This document shows positions 18,259 through 27,298 of a stretch of DNA of 64,000 nucleotides, in pieces. The notes under the pieces are model-generated. The model made no database searches. It saw nothing but the letters and a program-made list of their open reading frames with translations, and had not been told where the DNA came from. The stretch's first letter is position 1; every line of letters starts with the position of its first letter. Source of the stretch: CAZOKN01 sp964580525 (GTDB lineage: Bacteria; Pseudomonadota; Alphaproteobacteria; Rickettsiales; UBA6187); the NCBI GenBank assembly GCA_964580525.1, contig CAZOKN010000002.1, positions 29,396 through 93,395 on the forward strand. The letters run 5' to 3'. The position numbers and the translations under genes are program-made.

Positions 18259-18594
18259 ATGGCATACGTTGTTACAGAAAATTGTATAATGTGTAAGTAT
18301 TCTGATTGTGTTGAAGTGTGCCCGGTAGATTGTTTCTACGAAGGCGAGAATATGTTAGTTATAAATCCGGATGAGTGTATTGATTGCGGAGTTTGCGAGC
18401 CTGAGTGCCCAATTGGAGCAATAGAAGCTGAATCGGAAGATAATGTTAAATGGTTAGAAATTAATCGCGAGTATTCTTCAAGATGGCCAAACATCACTCA
18501 AAACAAACCTCATACTGATGAGGCTGAAAAGCATAAAGATGAGCCTGGCAAGTACGACAAGTACTTCAGTGAAAATGCTGGTGCTGGCGATTAA
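18259..18594 (+). CDS. fdxA: 7Fe ferredoxin (3Fe-4S/4Fe-4S), FdxA type
   Basis: A 111-residue ferredoxin. The first cluster motif is [14 protein letters not shown] and the second is [12 protein letters not shown], which is the alphaproteobacterial FdxA arrangement. The long acidic C-terminal tail ([15 protein letters not shown] onward) is also typical. The ATG at 18259 gives MAYVVTENC, the usual FdxA start, with AAGGAGAG upstream; the open frame extends further up but without similarity. It ends before a strong bidirectional terminator shared with mgtE. Confidence 0.95.
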   Translation: MAYVVTENCIMCKYSDCVEVCPVDCFYEGENMLVINPDECIDCGVCEPECPIGAIEAESEDNVKWLEINREYSSRWPNITQNKPHTDEAEKHKDEPGKYDKYFSENAGAGD

Positions 18595-18614
18595 AACTGA
18601 TGAGAATTAAAAAA

Positions 18615-18645
18615 TAAAAAACCCGGCTTTTGCCGGGTTTTTTTA
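18615..18645. terminator. Bidirectional intrinsic terminator between fdxA and mgtE
   Basis: AAAAAACCCGGC, loop TTTT, GCCGGGTTTTTTT. The A-run and T-run on each side make it work for both converging genes; the mgtE stop codon overlaps its edge. Confidence 0.93.
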
Positions 18646-20058
18646 ATGTAATAATTGTGGCCAGGTCTCTATTATAAATTTTGCAAGACCAAGGAAAACG
18701 CCAAAGGCAGATACATCTGTTATCGTGGTTAATATTACACTTGAGGCAATTGCTGGATCAATTTTCATTTTTACCAGACATATAGGGATAATCGTGCCGA
18801 AAAAACCTGCAAGTGTAAGAGTGGCAATTGAAGCTATACCAATTACTACGCTTAAATATGGGTTGTGATACCAGATTAAAGCCGTCAAGCCAGTTACAAA
18901 AGCAAAAGATAAACCATTGGTGAATCCTACAAAAGCTTCTTTTCCTACAAAGCGGAAAATGTTTGTAGCAGTTAAATCTCTTGTAGCGATAGCGCGTACG
19001 GCTACGGTTAGAGTTTGGGTTCCGGCATTGCCGCCCATGGATGCTACTATTGGCATAAGAACTGCTAATGAAGCAAATTTTGCTATAGTTCCTTCAAACA
19101 ATCCAACAACCCAAGAAGCAAGGATTGCAGTTACAAAATTTACCATAAGCCAGGGCATTCTTCGCACGATAGTGCTTCTTGTATCGGAATACATATCTGT
19201 AGATGACATACCAACCAGATGCATCATGTCTTCATGTGCTTCTTCTTCTATTACATCGACGATATCATCGACTGTAATCACACCTATCATACGTCCTTCT
19301 GAATTTACCACCGGCGCAGAAGCAAGGCCATACTGCCTGAATACGAACGCAACTTCTTCCTGGTCCATGTCAGTTTTAATAAGCTTCAAATCTATATTCA
19401 TTATGTCTTTCATCAGCACAGGCCGTTCTGAACGAATGACCTTGCTTAGCATAACACCGCCTACAGGTTTGATTTTTGGATCGACAACAAATATCTGATA
19501 AAAATCGTCCGGCAGGTTTTTTTCAGAACGTAAAAAATCTATAGTTTGTCCAACAGTCCAAAATTCAGGCACAGTTATAACGTTACGATCAGTTAATCTT
19601 CCTGCGCTATCTTCAGGATAAGAGAGACTTTCTTCAACTTCTACCCGTTGTTTTTCAGGCAATGCTTTTAGAAGTGCGCGCTGGCCTTTTTTATCAAGAT
19701 CTTCGATTACGTCGACAGCATCGTCGGTATCGAGAGTTACTATTGCCTGGGCGCTCTCTTCAGTTCCCAAAAGTTTTAATATTTCTTCTTTTACGTCGCT
19801 ATTTAATTCTACTAGAATTTCTGGATTAAAATTTTTACGTATAAGATTTATAAAGGCGCGGCGTTTTTCTGCGGAGATTGAATCGATAAAATCAGCAATA
19901 TCGGCAGCGTGTAGAGGTGCAAGTAGTTGAATAACCTGATCACGTTCACCGCTTTCAACAGCTTTTAAAAGCTCTTTGGAATGTTCATCAGAAAGTCCAT
20001 AGATTCTTTCTTCCGGGAGATCGGAGTGCGGTGCTTCGGTTTTTTTTATTTCAGGCAT
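18643..20058 (-). CDS. mgtE: Magnesium transporter MgtE
   Basis: A 471-residue MgtE: N-terminal helical superhelix domain (about 35-145, with LAPLHAADIADFIDSI), two CBS domains (about 150-275, including APVVNSEGRMIGVITVDDIVDVIE), a plug helix, and five C-terminal TM helices with MGGNAGTQTLTVAVRAIA, the family's pore region. The cytosolic domains gate the Mg2+ channel according to internal Mg2+. Length is normal. No M-box-like leader is evident in the short upstream region. Confidence 0.95.
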   Translation of the reverse strand: MPEIKKTEAPHSDLPEERIYGLSDEHSKELLKAVESGERDQVIQLLAPLHAADIADFIDSISAEKRRAFINLIRKNFNPEILVELNSDVKEEILKLLGTEESAQAIVTLDTDDAVDVIEDLDKKGQRALLKALPEKQRVEVEESLSYPEDSAGRLTDRNVITVPEFWTVGQTIDFLRSEKNLPDDFYQIFVVDPKIKPVGGVMLSKVIRSERPVLMKDIMNIDLKLIKTDMDQEEVAFVFRQYGLASAPVVNSEGRMIGVITVDDIVDVIEEEAHEDMMHLVGMSSTDMYSDTRSTIVRRMPWLMVNFVTAILASWVVGLFEGTIAKFASLAVLMPIVASMGGNAGTQTLTVAVRAIATRDLTATNIFRFVGKEAFVGFTNGLSFAFVTGLTALIWYHNPYLSVVIGIASIATLTLAGFFGTIIPICLVKMKIDPAIASSVILTTITDVSAFGVFLGLAKFIIETWPQLLH

Positions 20059-20199
20059 TACCGTCTCCTAAAAACTAAATTATACCATTTTATTTGTTTG
20101 TTGTTTGCCTTAACTTTGGAAACAGCCAGTTTTTGTTTTGAGCTTGGCTACAAGTTTCATCGGACTTGCAGCTTTAGGCACGGCTCTTAAGAGCGAACC

Positions 20200-20284
20200 T
20201 GGTGCGACCGAGAAGACTCGAACTTCCACGCCTTGCGGCACAGCCACCTCAAGGCTGCGCGTCTACCAATTCCGCCACGGTCGC
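20200..20284 (-). tRNA. tRNA-Leu (anticodon GAG)
   Basis: On the minus strand the sequence folds as a class II tRNA with acceptor stem GCGACCG/CGGTCGC, anticodon arm CAGCC-TTGAGGT-GGCTG giving anticodon GAG, a long variable arm (TGCCGCAAGGCG) and a T arm containing GTTCGAGTC. The 3' CCA is encoded (20200-20202). It reads CTC and CTT leucine codons. It lies 140 bases upstream of mgtE on the same strand. Confidence 0.96.
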
Positions 20285-20431
20285 GTTCATTGGCTGCGAG
20301 CAATAACAACTTTATGCTTTTTTAGCAAGAGGAGAGTTACATGATAGGTAAAAATGAGATGGTAAATAATGCTATGTCGTTGTAAAACTCTTAATGAAAG
20401 AGAATCAATAAATCCTAAACGGAAATAATTA

Positions 20432-21070
20432 ATGGCGAAAATAGAGTGGTTAATAAGCAAAGAGAAGGTTGAATATACCTCGGCCGTTGCGACAATGGAG
20501 AAGCGTGTTGCTGATATAGTTGCCGGAAACAAGTCAGAACTTGTTTGGTTTGTTGAGCATCCACCTTTATATACAGCAGGAACCAGCGCAAAAAAACAGG
20601 ATCTTATAGAGGTTGATAAATTTCCGGTATATGAAAGTGGTCGTGGTGGGGAATATACCTATCATGGGCCGGGGCAAAGAGTAGTTTACGTTATGCTTGA
20701 TTTAAAAAAACGCGATATGCAGGATATCAAAGCGTATGTTTTTAATCTCGAAAAATGGATTATTACTTCTCTGAGCGAGTTAGGTATTAAAGGTGAGCGC
20801 AGAAAGGGCAGGGTTGGGATATGGATAGATCTTGGTGGCGGAGTTGAAAAAAAGATAGCTGCAATTGGTATTAGGGTGCGTAAATGGGTGACTTATCACG
20901 GAATTGCGATCAATGTGAATCCTGACCTTAGCCATTTTTCAGGCATTGTGCCTTGCGGGATTTCTCAGTATGGAGTTACTTCTTTACATGATTTGAAAAA
21001 AAATATTTCTATGGCAGAGATTGATACTGTGCTTAAGAAAGAATTTTGTAACGTGTTTTCCGTTGAATAG
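20432..21070 (+). CDS. lipB: Octanoyltransferase LipB
   Basis: LipB (212 aa) moves the octanoyl group from acyl-carrier protein to lipoyl domains, the first step of lipoate synthesis. The binding motif [12 protein letters not shown] is at about residues 71-82; the catalytic lysine is in [18 protein letters not shown] (about 148-165) and the catalytic cysteine in [12 protein letters not shown] (about 174-185). Length is normal. It starts about 150 bases from the divergently oriented tRNA-Leu. lipA is not adjacent. Confidence 0.95.
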   Translation: MAKIEWLISKEKVEYTSAVATMEKRVADIVAGNKSELVWFVEHPPLYTAGTSAKKQDLIEVDKFPVYESGRGGEYTYHGPGQRVVYVMLDLKKRDMQDIKAYVFNLEKWIITSLSELGIKGERRKGRVGIWIDLGGGVEKKIAAIGIRVRKWVTYHGIAINVNPDLSHFSGIVPCGISQYGVTSLHDLKKNISMAEIDTVLKKEFCNVFSVE

Positions 21071-21113
21071 TGCGAACAAGTTTTTTTATTTACTCGCACT
21101 AATCACTTGCACT
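21068..21113. repeat. Intergenic GTGCGA/TCGCAC inverted repeat
   Basis: TAGTGCGA (21068-21075, overlapping the lipB stop) is mirrored by TCGCACTA (21094-21101) around an 18-base T-rich loop; CACTTGCACT follows. Similar sequence lies after the stop codons at 16363 and 29332, suggesting a small degenerate repeat family. Confidence 0.5.
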
Positions 21114-21213
21114 ATTTTATTACCTCTGTACGAAAAATGACTAGATTTTTGAAAAGTAATTAGATATATAGACATAAAATTTTTATCTTATAGATAATCT
21201 TAGGGAAAAGCCG

Positions 21214-21741
21214 ATGACTGATGAAACAGCAAAAAATGGTGAGACAAGGCGTGATTTTATAATGCTCACAGCGAGTGCGGTGGCCGGTGTTGGCGCTGCT
21301 GCTTTTGCCTGGCCTTTAATTGATTCTCTTAATCCTTCTGCAGATGTTTTGGCGCTTTCTTCTACCGAAGTTAATCTTTCTTCGATAGAAAAAGGTCAGC
21401 TTATTACTGTTATGTGGAGAGGTAAGCCTGTCTTTGTAAGACGCAGAACTGATGCGGAAATTAAAGCGGCTGAAGAAGCTAAATTAGACTCTTTGCCTGA
21501 TCCTGAAAGCGATGATGCCAGGGTTAAAAAGGGTAAGGAAGAATGGTTGATTGTTGTGGGTGTATGCACTCACCTTGGATGTGTTCCTATGGGAAATCAA
21601 GGTGATTTCGGTGGTTGGTTATGCCCTTGTCATGGTTCGCACTATGACACTTCAGGTCGTATCAGAAAAGGTCCTGCTCCGAAGAATTTAGCGGTTCCTC
21701 CTTATGAATTTATTAGTGATAACACAATAAAGATTGGTTAG
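21214..21741 (+). CDS. petA: Ubiquinol-cytochrome c reductase Rieske iron-sulfur subunit
   Basis: The 2Fe-2S subunit (175 aa) of the bc1 complex, taking electrons from ubiquinol. A twin-arginine-type N terminus TRRDF (11-15) precedes a TM anchor (about 17-38). The cluster ligands are C118-T-H120-L-G-C123 and C137-P-C139-H140-G-S, in the order expected for Rieske proteins. The insert between the two strands at 78-105 is charged. It begins the petABC operon: petB follows after 5 bases. Confidence 0.97.
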   Translation: MTDETAKNGETRRDFIMLTASAVAGVGAAAFAWPLIDSLNPSADVLALSSTEVNLSSIEKGQLITVMWRGKPVFVRRRTDAEIKAAEEAKLDSLPDPESDDARVKKGKEEWLIVVGVCTHLGCVPMGNQGDFGGWLCPCHGSHYDTSGRIRKGPAPKNLAVPPYEFISDNTIKIG

Positions 21742-21746
21742 TTGTT

Positions 21747-22955
21747 ATGAGTCAGAATAAAAAGAAAACAGGTGTTGTAGGATGGATAGATTCTCGCTTT
21801 CCTGTTTTTAGTTTTTTAGAGCATCAAAGTGAGTATCGTGCTCCAAAGAACTTGAGCTATGCTTGGAATTTCGGTTCTTTAGCTGGTATTGCCCTTGTTA
21901 TACAAATAGTTACTGGCATCATTCTTGCCATGCACTACACTCCTCATACTTCTCTGGCGTTTGATAGCGTTGAGAACATAATGCGTAACGTAAATTATGG
22001 TTGGTTACTGCGCTATACCCATGCGGTGGGTGCATCAATGTTCTTCTTGGTAGTTTATTTGCACATATTGCGTGGTCTTTATTACGGCTCATACAAAGCG
22101 CCTAGAGAAATACTATGGTGGTTTGGCTTAGTTATTTTCCTGACTATGATGGCTACTGCTTTTATGGGTTACGTGCTTCCTTGGGGACAAATGAGTTACT
22201 GGGGTGCTACTGTTATCACTAATCTTTTCTCTGCGTTTCCTGTTGTGGGGGAGAGCATTGTGACATGGTTGTGGGGTGGTTATTCAGTAGATAATCCTAC
22301 TCTTAACAGGTTTTTCTCCTTGCATTATTTATTGCCTTTCGTGATTTTCGCGTTGGTTGTGTTGCATGTTGTTGCTTTGCACGTTTCTGGTTCTAACAAT
22401 CCTACAGGTGTTGAGCCTAAAACAGAGAAGGATACTATACCTTTCCATCCTTACTATACTGTTAAGGACTTCTTTGGATTTGGCGTATTTTTCCTAATCT
22501 ATGCTTATTTCATTTTCTTTGCTCCTAACTATCTTGGTCACCCGGACAACTATATTCCGGCTAATCCTATGGTTACGCCTGCGCACATCGTTCCTGAATG
22601 GTATTTCTTGCCGTTCTATGCGATATTGCGTGCAATTCCTAGCAAACTAGGTGGCGTATTGTTCATGTTTGGCGCAATAGCTGTGTTGTTTATATTGCCT
22701 TGGCTTGATACTTCAAAAGTGAAGAGTGGAAATTACAGGCCTATATTTAAAATTTTCTTCCTGATTTTTGCAGTAAATTTTGTTGTTCTTGGCTATTTAG
22801 GAGGCAAACCACCTGAAGGTATTTATGTAATATCAGCGCGTTTTGCTACATTCTATTATTTTGCGTATTTCTTGGTGATTCTGCCTATGTTAGGTAAATT
22901 TGAAAAGACTTGCCCATTGCCGGAATCAATTGATGCCGCTTGTAAGAAAAGATAA
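21747..22955 (+). CDS. petB: Cytochrome b of the bc1 complex
   Basis: Cytochrome b (402 aa) holds hemes bL and bH and the two quinone sites. Recognisable blocks are [19 protein letters not shown] (about 36-54), [22 protein letters not shown] with heme histidines, [20 protein letters not shown], and the Qo-site [13 protein letters not shown]. Eight TM segments are evident. It is the bacterial full-length form, not split into b6 and subunit IV. It is 5 bases after petA and 20 bases before petC. Confidence 0.98.
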   Translation: MSQNKKKTGVVGWIDSRFPVFSFLEHQSEYRAPKNLSYAWNFGSLAGIALVIQIVTGIILAMHYTPHTSLAFDSVENIMRNVNYGWLLRYTHAVGASMFFLVVYLHILRGLYYGSYKAPREILWWFGLVIFLTMMATAFMGYVLPWGQMSYWGATVITNLFSAFPVVGESIVTWLWGGYSVDNPTLNRFFSLHYLLPFVIFALVVLHVVALHVSGSNNPTGVEPKTEKDTIPFHPYYTVKDFFGFGVFFLIYAYFIFFAPNYLGHPDNYIPANPMVTPAHIVPEWYFLPFYAILRAIPSKLGGVLFMFGAIAVLFILPWLDTSKVKSGNYRPIFKIFFLIFAVNFVVLGYLGGKPPEGIYVISARFATFYYFAYFLVILPMLGKFEKTCPLPESIDAACKKR

Positions 22956-22975
22956 TTAGGGAATATAGGTATTTT

Positions 22976-23737
22976 ATGAAAAATAAATTTATTATCTTAG
23001 CGGGCGTTTTGTTCTTTGTTGCTGCTTCTCCTGTATTAGCTTCAACAGATGCAGAGCATCCAAAACAAATGGTTTGGCCTTTTGATGGTGCTTTTGGAAC
23101 TGTGGATCGTCCTGCTGCTCAGCGTGGTTATCAAGTTTATAAAGAGGTGTGTTCGTCTTGCCACTCGCTTAGATTAGTGTCTTATCGTAATTTAGAGCAC
23201 ATAGGTTTTGCTGAGGAAGAAGTTAAATCGATTGCGGCAAGTGTTCAGGTTACAGATGGTCCAAATGATTCTGGCGATATGTTCCAGCGTCCAGGCAGAC
23301 CTTCTGATAAATTTGTTTCTCCGTTTGCAAATGAGAAAGCTGCGCGTGCTTCAAATGGCGGCGCATTCCCACCTGATTTGTCTTTGATAGTGAAGGCAAG
23401 GCATGACGGGGCTAATTACATATACTCGCTTCTTACAGGCTTTGAGAAAGCTCCGGCTGATCTGAAAATGGCAACAGGAATGAATTACAATCCATATTTC
23501 CCTGGTCACCAAATAGCAATGCCTTCTCCGCTAACTGAAGGATCTGTAACTTATCAGGATGGAACACCTGCAACTGTTGATCAAATGTCTAAAGACGTTG
23601 TAACGTTCTTACAATGGGCTGCTGAGCCTGAGATGGAGCATCGTAAGGAATCTGGTGTTAAGGTTTTCTTATACTTGTCTATATTCACAATCCTTTTCTA
23701 TCTGGCTAAAAAACGCCTTTGGAAAAATGTGAAGTAG
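22976..23737 (+). CDS. petC: Cytochrome c1
   Basis: Cytochrome c1 (253 aa) passes electrons from the Rieske cluster to soluble or membrane cytochrome c. A Sec signal peptide ends near PVLA (residues 19-22). The heme c site is C59-S-S-C62-H63, and the distal Met is in QIAMPSPL (about 181-188). A C-terminal TM anchor (about 228-245) ends in basic residues. It is the last gene of the operon and is followed by a terminator at 23760-23798. Confidence 0.97.
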   Translation: MKNKFIILAGVLFFVAASPVLASTDAEHPKQMVWPFDGAFGTVDRPAAQRGYQVYKEVCSSCHSLRLVSYRNLEHIGFAEEEVKSIAASVQVTDGPNDSGDMFQRPGRPSDKFVSPFANEKAARASNGGAFPPDLSLIVKARHDGANYIYSLLTGFEKAPADLKMATGMNYNPYFPGHQIAMPSPLTEGSVTYQDGTPATVDQMSKDVVTFLQWAAEPEMEHRKESGVKVFLYLSIFTILFYLAKKRLWKNVK

Positions 23738-23759
23738 TTTTGTTTTAGAATTAAAATTT

Positions 23760-23798
23760 GAAAGGCGTGAACTAAAGGTTTGCGCCTTTCTTTTTTTT
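23760..23798 (+). terminator. Intrinsic terminator of petABC
   Basis: GAAAGGCG and CGCCTTTC pair around a 15-base region that itself can pair weakly, followed by eight T residues. Confidence 0.88.
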
Positions 23799-23829
23799 GA
23801 TTATCTTATAGAAACAAAGGTATTTGTTT

Positions 23830-24891
23830 ATGGTTAATAAATTTCTTACAGCAATAGGTTTAATGAGTGGAACATCTTTAGATGGAATCGATGTTGCGTT
23901 GATAACTACTGACGGTAATAGCGTAAAAAAAGTAGGCCCTTATTTATCTTTTTCATATGATAGCGAAACAAAAGAAAATATAAAAAAAGCTATAAAAGGT
24001 AAGATTGATAAAGATATTGTTGGTAAAGAATTAACAAAAATCCATGCCAAAGCAGTTGAGAATTTTTTACTAGAAAATAATCTTAAGAAAACAAACATAG
24101 ATTTAATTGGATTTCATGGCCAGACTATAGATCATAAGCCAGATAAAGGCATCACTGTGCAAATTGGTGACGGAAAATTTTTGGCAGAGCTTACAGGCAT
24201 AAATGTAATAAATGATTTTAGAACAAACGACGTAAAGCATAAAGGTCAGGGAGCGCCGCTGGTTCCTATCTATCATTCGGCAATAGCCAAAAATTTTGAA
24301 CATCCTGTTGCAATAGTAAATATTGGTGGTGTGGGAAATGTAACCTGGATTGGCGCTGAAAATGAAATATTGGCCTTTGACACAGGGCCTGGAAACGCAA
24401 TGATTGATGATTGGATTTTTAAACATACAGGCGAGCACTGTGATACTAATGGTGAGATTGCTGCTTCAGGTAAAGTGAATAAGAAAGTTTTGAAAGCTTT
24501 ATTGTCCTCTTCTTATTTTGCAAAAGTTCCGCCCAAGTCACTAGATAGAAATGATTTTGTTAGTAAAGTTTATGAAGATTTATCGTTGAAAGATGGCGCA
24601 GCAACTCTTTCAATGTTCACAATTTTATCAATTAAAGAATCCGTAAAGCATTTCGCTAAGAAGCCAAAAGTTTGGTATATTACCGGCGGTGGTCGCCATA
24701 ATAATTATATAATGACAAAACTTGCAGAAGAGCTGAAAGCTCCTGTACATAAAATAGAAAAAATAGGTTGTAATGGCGACATGTTAGAGGCGGAAGCTTT
24801 TGGCTTCCTTGCCGTCCGTTCATTCTACAAAATGCCTATAACTTTTCCGTCAANNNNNNNNNNGACTGGCGGCGTCTTCTGTCCGGCTTAA
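23830..24891 (+). CDS. anmK: Anhydro-N-acetylmuramic acid kinase, with an assembly gap near the end
   Basis: AnmK phosphorylates and opens 1,6-anhydro-MurNAc for reuse of cell-wall material. The phosphate-1 motif GLMSGTSLDGIDVAL is near residues 10-24; other family blocks are GFHGQTIDH, VNIGGVGNVTWIG, AFDTGPGNAMIDDW, and TGGGRHNNYIM. The ATG at 23830 has AAAGG upstream and is preferred over the TTG two codons earlier. Ten N (24854-24863) interrupt the C terminus; the frame after the gap reads TGGVFCPA and stops, which fits the family's final TGG motif. Spacing to the preceding FP in homologs suggests several more residues are missing than the ten N imply. An AnmK argues for a peptidoglycan-containing cell. 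Confidence 0.9.
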   Translation: MVNKFLTAIGLMSGTSLDGIDVALITTDGNSVKKVGPYLSFSYDSETKENIKKAIKGKIDKDIVGKELTKIHAKAVENFLLENNLKKTNIDLIGFHGQTIDHKPDKGITVQIGDGKFLAELTGINVINDFRTNDVKHKGQGAPLVPIYHSAIAKNFEHPVAIVNIGGVGNVTWIGAENEILAFDTGPGNAMIDDWIFKHTGEHCDTNGEIAASGKVNKKVLKALLSSSYFAKVPPKSLDRNDFVSKVYEDLSLKDGAATLSMFTILSIKESVKHFAKKPKVWYITGGGRHNNYIMTKLAEELKAPVHKIEKIGCNGDMLEAEAFGFLAVRSFYKMPITFPSXXXXTGGVFCPA

Positions 24892-25552
24892 CTTTCTTAG
24901 GACGCGTTGCTTCAAGCATTAATCTCGTTTGTAAATAATCATCAAGATGTGAATTTAATTCATCCATTTTATTGCGGAAGAAGTGATCAGCACCAATAAT
25001 GATGCGATAGTCAATACCGGCATTTTTCTGTTTGGAAATTTTATCAACCAATTTGGAAACATCTTCCTCTGCAACTATGCTGTCTTCATCGCCTTGAACA
25101 ACAAGGCCTTGCGCAGGGCAAGGTGATAAGAAGTTAAAGTCATAGCCACCAGCAGGAGGAGAAATGGCAATAAAACCTTCTATTTCAGGACGACGCATTA
25201 AAAGTTGCATACCTATCCATGAGCCGAAAGAAAAACCACCCATCCAATAAGATGAGGAGCTAGGATTTTGTGATTGTAGCCAGTCTAAAACTGCAGCAGC
25301 ATCGCTTAGCTCTCCAATACCTTCATCATATTTTCCTTGTGAGCGGCCAACACCCCTGAAATTAAACCTTGCTACAGAAAATCCGTTTCTGGCAAATGCG
25401 TGATAAAGGTTGTAGGCAACCTTATTGTTCATAGTGCCGCCATGCAGAGGGTGAGGGTGCAAAACCACTGCAACGGGAGCATTTTTCTCAGTTGAATGGT
25501 GGTAACGTGCTTCAATTCTACCATCTGGGCCGTTTATTATAACTTCAGGCAT
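24836..25552 (-). CDS. Alpha/beta hydrolase (COG2945-like)
   Basis: About 238 residues. The fold is shown by VAVVLHPHPLHGGTMNNKV (about 27-45, oxyanion region), FNFRGVGRSQG, the nucleophile elbow GGFSFGSW (about 105-112, catalytic Ser), VQGDEDSIV (acid) and GADHFF (catalytic His). This matches the COG2945 group of small serine hydrolases of unknown substrate, often annotated as dienelactone-hydrolase-like. The C terminus is basic (KKVKPDRRRRQ) and then enters the N gap, so the true stop is uncertain; the stop at 24836 holds only if the gap length is right. It converges on anmK and is divergent from the iscR promoter region. Confidence 0.85.
   Translation of the reverse strand: MPEVIINGPDGRIEARYHHSTEKNAPVAVVLHPHPLHGGTMNNKVAYNLYHAFARNGFSVARFNFRGVGRSQGKYDEGIGELSDAAAVLDWLQSQNPSSSSYWMGGFSFGSWIGMQLLMRRPEIEGFIAISPPAGGYDFNFLSPCPAQGLVVQGDEDSIVAEEDVSKLVDKISKQKNAGIDYRIIIGADHFFRNKMDELNSHLDDYLQTRLMLEATRPKKVKPDRRRRQXXXXLTEKL
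24854..24863. other. Assembly gap (10 N) at the convergent anmK/hydrolase ends
   Basis: Ten undetermined bases where the 3' ends of two converging genes meet, so both C termini are uncertain. Confidence 0.95.
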
Positions 25553-25581
25553 TTTTCTTCCAATAATATAAAGTTTCTAAA

Positions 25582-25606
25582 ATACTTGACTATTTTACTT
25601 GGTTAT
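25582..25606 (+). promoter_or_regulatory. IscR type 1 operator upstream of iscR
   Basis: The 25 bases agree with the published E. coli type 1 IscR consensus ATASYYGACTRWWWYAGTCR... at 22 positions by my comparison; the half ATACTTGACTATTTTA is perfect to the consensus and the right half deviates at three positions. It overlaps the -35 hexamer at 25599-25604, as expected for repression by holo-IscR. Confidence 0.8.
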
Positions 25607-25627
25607 TGTAACTAAGCGCTGTATAAT
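25599..25627 (+). promoter_or_regulatory. Promoter of the isc operon
   Basis: TTGGTT (25599-25604), 17-base spacer, perfect TATAAT (25622-25627). The start would be near 25634, about 90 bases before the iscR ATG. Confidence 0.72.
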
Positions 25628-25724
25628 ATATACAGCAGGGTGATAAAGAGCTAGTAAGCTTATAGACAAATAAGGAAAAAATTCAAGAATAATCTGTTTT
25701 ATAAAACCAAAGGTAGAATTTGTT

Positions 25725-26177
25725 ATGAATCTTACAACAAAAGGGCGTTATGCCGTTATGGCTATGGTTGATTTGGCGACAAACAGTTCTGGTACGCCAG
25801 TTGTTTTGGCTGATATAGCCGGGAGACAGGAGATTGCCATCAGCTATTTGGAACAGATTTTTATGAAATTGCGTCGTGCTGGAATAGTTAGTTCTGTGAG
25901 AGGGCCGGGTGGTGGTTATATTGTTGCAAGACCGGCAGATGACATAGCTATATCTGAAATAATTATGGCTGTTGATGAATCTATAAAAATGACCAGATGC
26001 CAAGAAGAAGGTGGCTGTATGCAAAAAAGGGTGAAATGTATAACCCATAATTTGTGGGAAGGTTTGAGCAATAAAATATATGAATATCTTAATTCGGTTT
26101 CACTGGGAGATGTTTGTCGTTCTGACGGAACGAGAAAGAGTGTTTATTTAGAGGGAGAGAAAGCATTTCATGCGTAG
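25725..26177 (+). CDS. iscR: Rrf2-family Fe-S regulator IscR
   Basis: IscR (150 aa) senses Fe-S status through a 2Fe-2S cluster and represses its operon. The winged helix-turn-helix (about 10-60) includes ISYLEQIFMKLRRAGIVSSV and RGPGGGY. Cluster ligands are all present: C92, C98, C105 and H108 (spacing x5, x6, x2-H; the E. coli protein has x5, x5, x2-H). The 3' end overlaps the next gene by 8 bases, indicating translational coupling. With the type 1 operator upstream this is a self-controlled operon. Confidence 0.95.
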   Translation: MNLTTKGRYAVMAMVDLATNSSGTPVVLADIAGRQEIAISYLEQIFMKLRRAGIVSSVRGPGGGYIVARPADDIAISEIIMAVDESIKMTRCQEEGGCMQKRVKCITHNLWEGLSNKIYEYLNSVSLGDVCRSDGTRKSVYLEGEKAFHA

Positions 26178-27288
26178 CATTTATCTCGATAATAATGCGA
26201 CGACTGCTTTAGACGAAAAAGTAGCGGAGGTGATGAAAGGGCTTTTAGGTGAGCCTCTTAACCCATCTTCTGTACATGGACAAGGGCGTAAAGCTAGAGC
26301 GATTATTAATGATGTTCGTAAAAAATTATTGGAATTTTTAAATGCTGAAGACTATAGGGTGATTTTTACATCTTCTGGAACTGAAGCTAATAATATTGCT
26401 ATATTTGGTTTAGAAGGCTATGAAGTCTTAGTTTCGGCTATTGAACATTCGTCAGTAATGAAACCAGCAGTGAAAAAAAATGCTGTTGTTGTTGCGGTAG
26501 ATAAAAATGGAATTATAAAACTTGATGTTTTGGAAGAGTTGTTAAAAGCCAGACAGGGAAAGAAAATTCTGGTTTCTGTTATGCTAGCTAATAATGAAAC
26601 AGGTGTTATACAGCCGATTAAAGATGTTATGGTATTAGCGCATAAATATGGGGCAATAGTGCATACTGATGCAGCGCAATGTATTGGAAAAATAAAAGTG
26701 GATGTGGCGGATTTAGGCGTGGATATGCTAACAATTTCTGCTCATAAATTTTCTGGTCCACAAGGAGCTGCTGCATTGATAGCTAAGAAGTCTGTGCCGC
26801 TTGTTACGCAAATTTTAGGTGGTGGTCAGGAACAAAATTATAGAGCGGGAACTGAAAATGTAGTTGCTATTGCAGGTCTTGGTGCTGCTCTGGATGTTGT
26901 GGATAGAGAGGTTTCTTCTGCTCATGAAATAGAGAAACTAAGAAATTATCTTGAGCGTGAGATACGCTCTTTCTTGCCGGAAACAGAGTTTCTTGGTGGT
27001 GAGGAGCAAAGATTGCCAAATACAAGTTGTGTTGTAATGCCGGATGTTTCAAATGAAACCCAGCTTATACATTTTGATCTGGCAGGTATTGCGGTTAGTG
27101 CGGGTGCGGCTTGTTCTTCTGGTAAAATGGAAGAATCTCATGTTTTAAAAGCGATGGGAATTAATGGTGGAAAGGCAAAAACAGCAATAAGGGTTAGTCT
27201 AGGTAAGAATAACACAAGTGAAGACGTAAGCAGGTTTGTCCAAGAGTGGAAAAGCTTGTATGTAAAACTGAATAAGAAAGCGGCGTAA
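26170..27288 (+). CDS. NifS/IscS-like cysteine desulfurase (second copy)
   Basis: A 372-residue class V aminotransferase. It has the PLP lysine in [12 protein letters not shown] (about 192-203) and a catalytic-loop cysteine in [17 protein letters not shown] (about 310-326), the shorter loop typical of NifS-like proteins. It is distinct from the following IscS and only moderately similar to it. The Rickettsiales isc operon is known to carry two such genes. It could specialise in a separate sulfur acceptor or form a heterodimer; this is inference. It begins within the end of iscR. Confidence 0.93.
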   Translation: MRSIYLDNNATTALDEKVAEVMKGLLGEPLNPSSVHGQGRKARAIINDVRKKLLEFLNAEDYRVIFTSSGTEANNIAIFGLEGYEVLVSAIEHSSVMKPAVKKNAVVVAVDKNGIIKLDVLEELLKARQGKKILVSVMLANNETGVIQPIKDVMVLAHKYGAIVHTDAAQCIGKIKVDVADLGVDMLTISAHKFSGPQGAAALIAKKSVPLVTQILGGGQEQNYRAGTENVVAIAGLGAALDVVDREVSSAHEIEKLRNYLEREIRSFLPETEFLGGEEQRLPNTSCVVMPDVSNETQLIHFDLAGIAVSAGAACSSGKMEESHVLKAMGINGGKAKTAIRVSLGKNNTSEDVSRFVQEWKSLYVKLNKKAA

Positions 27289-27298
27289 GGAAAAGAAA

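Noticed and set aside
20181..20194. GCTCTTAAGAGC palindrome after tRNA-Leu as terminator
   Set aside because: No loop of usable size and no T-run on the tRNA strand.
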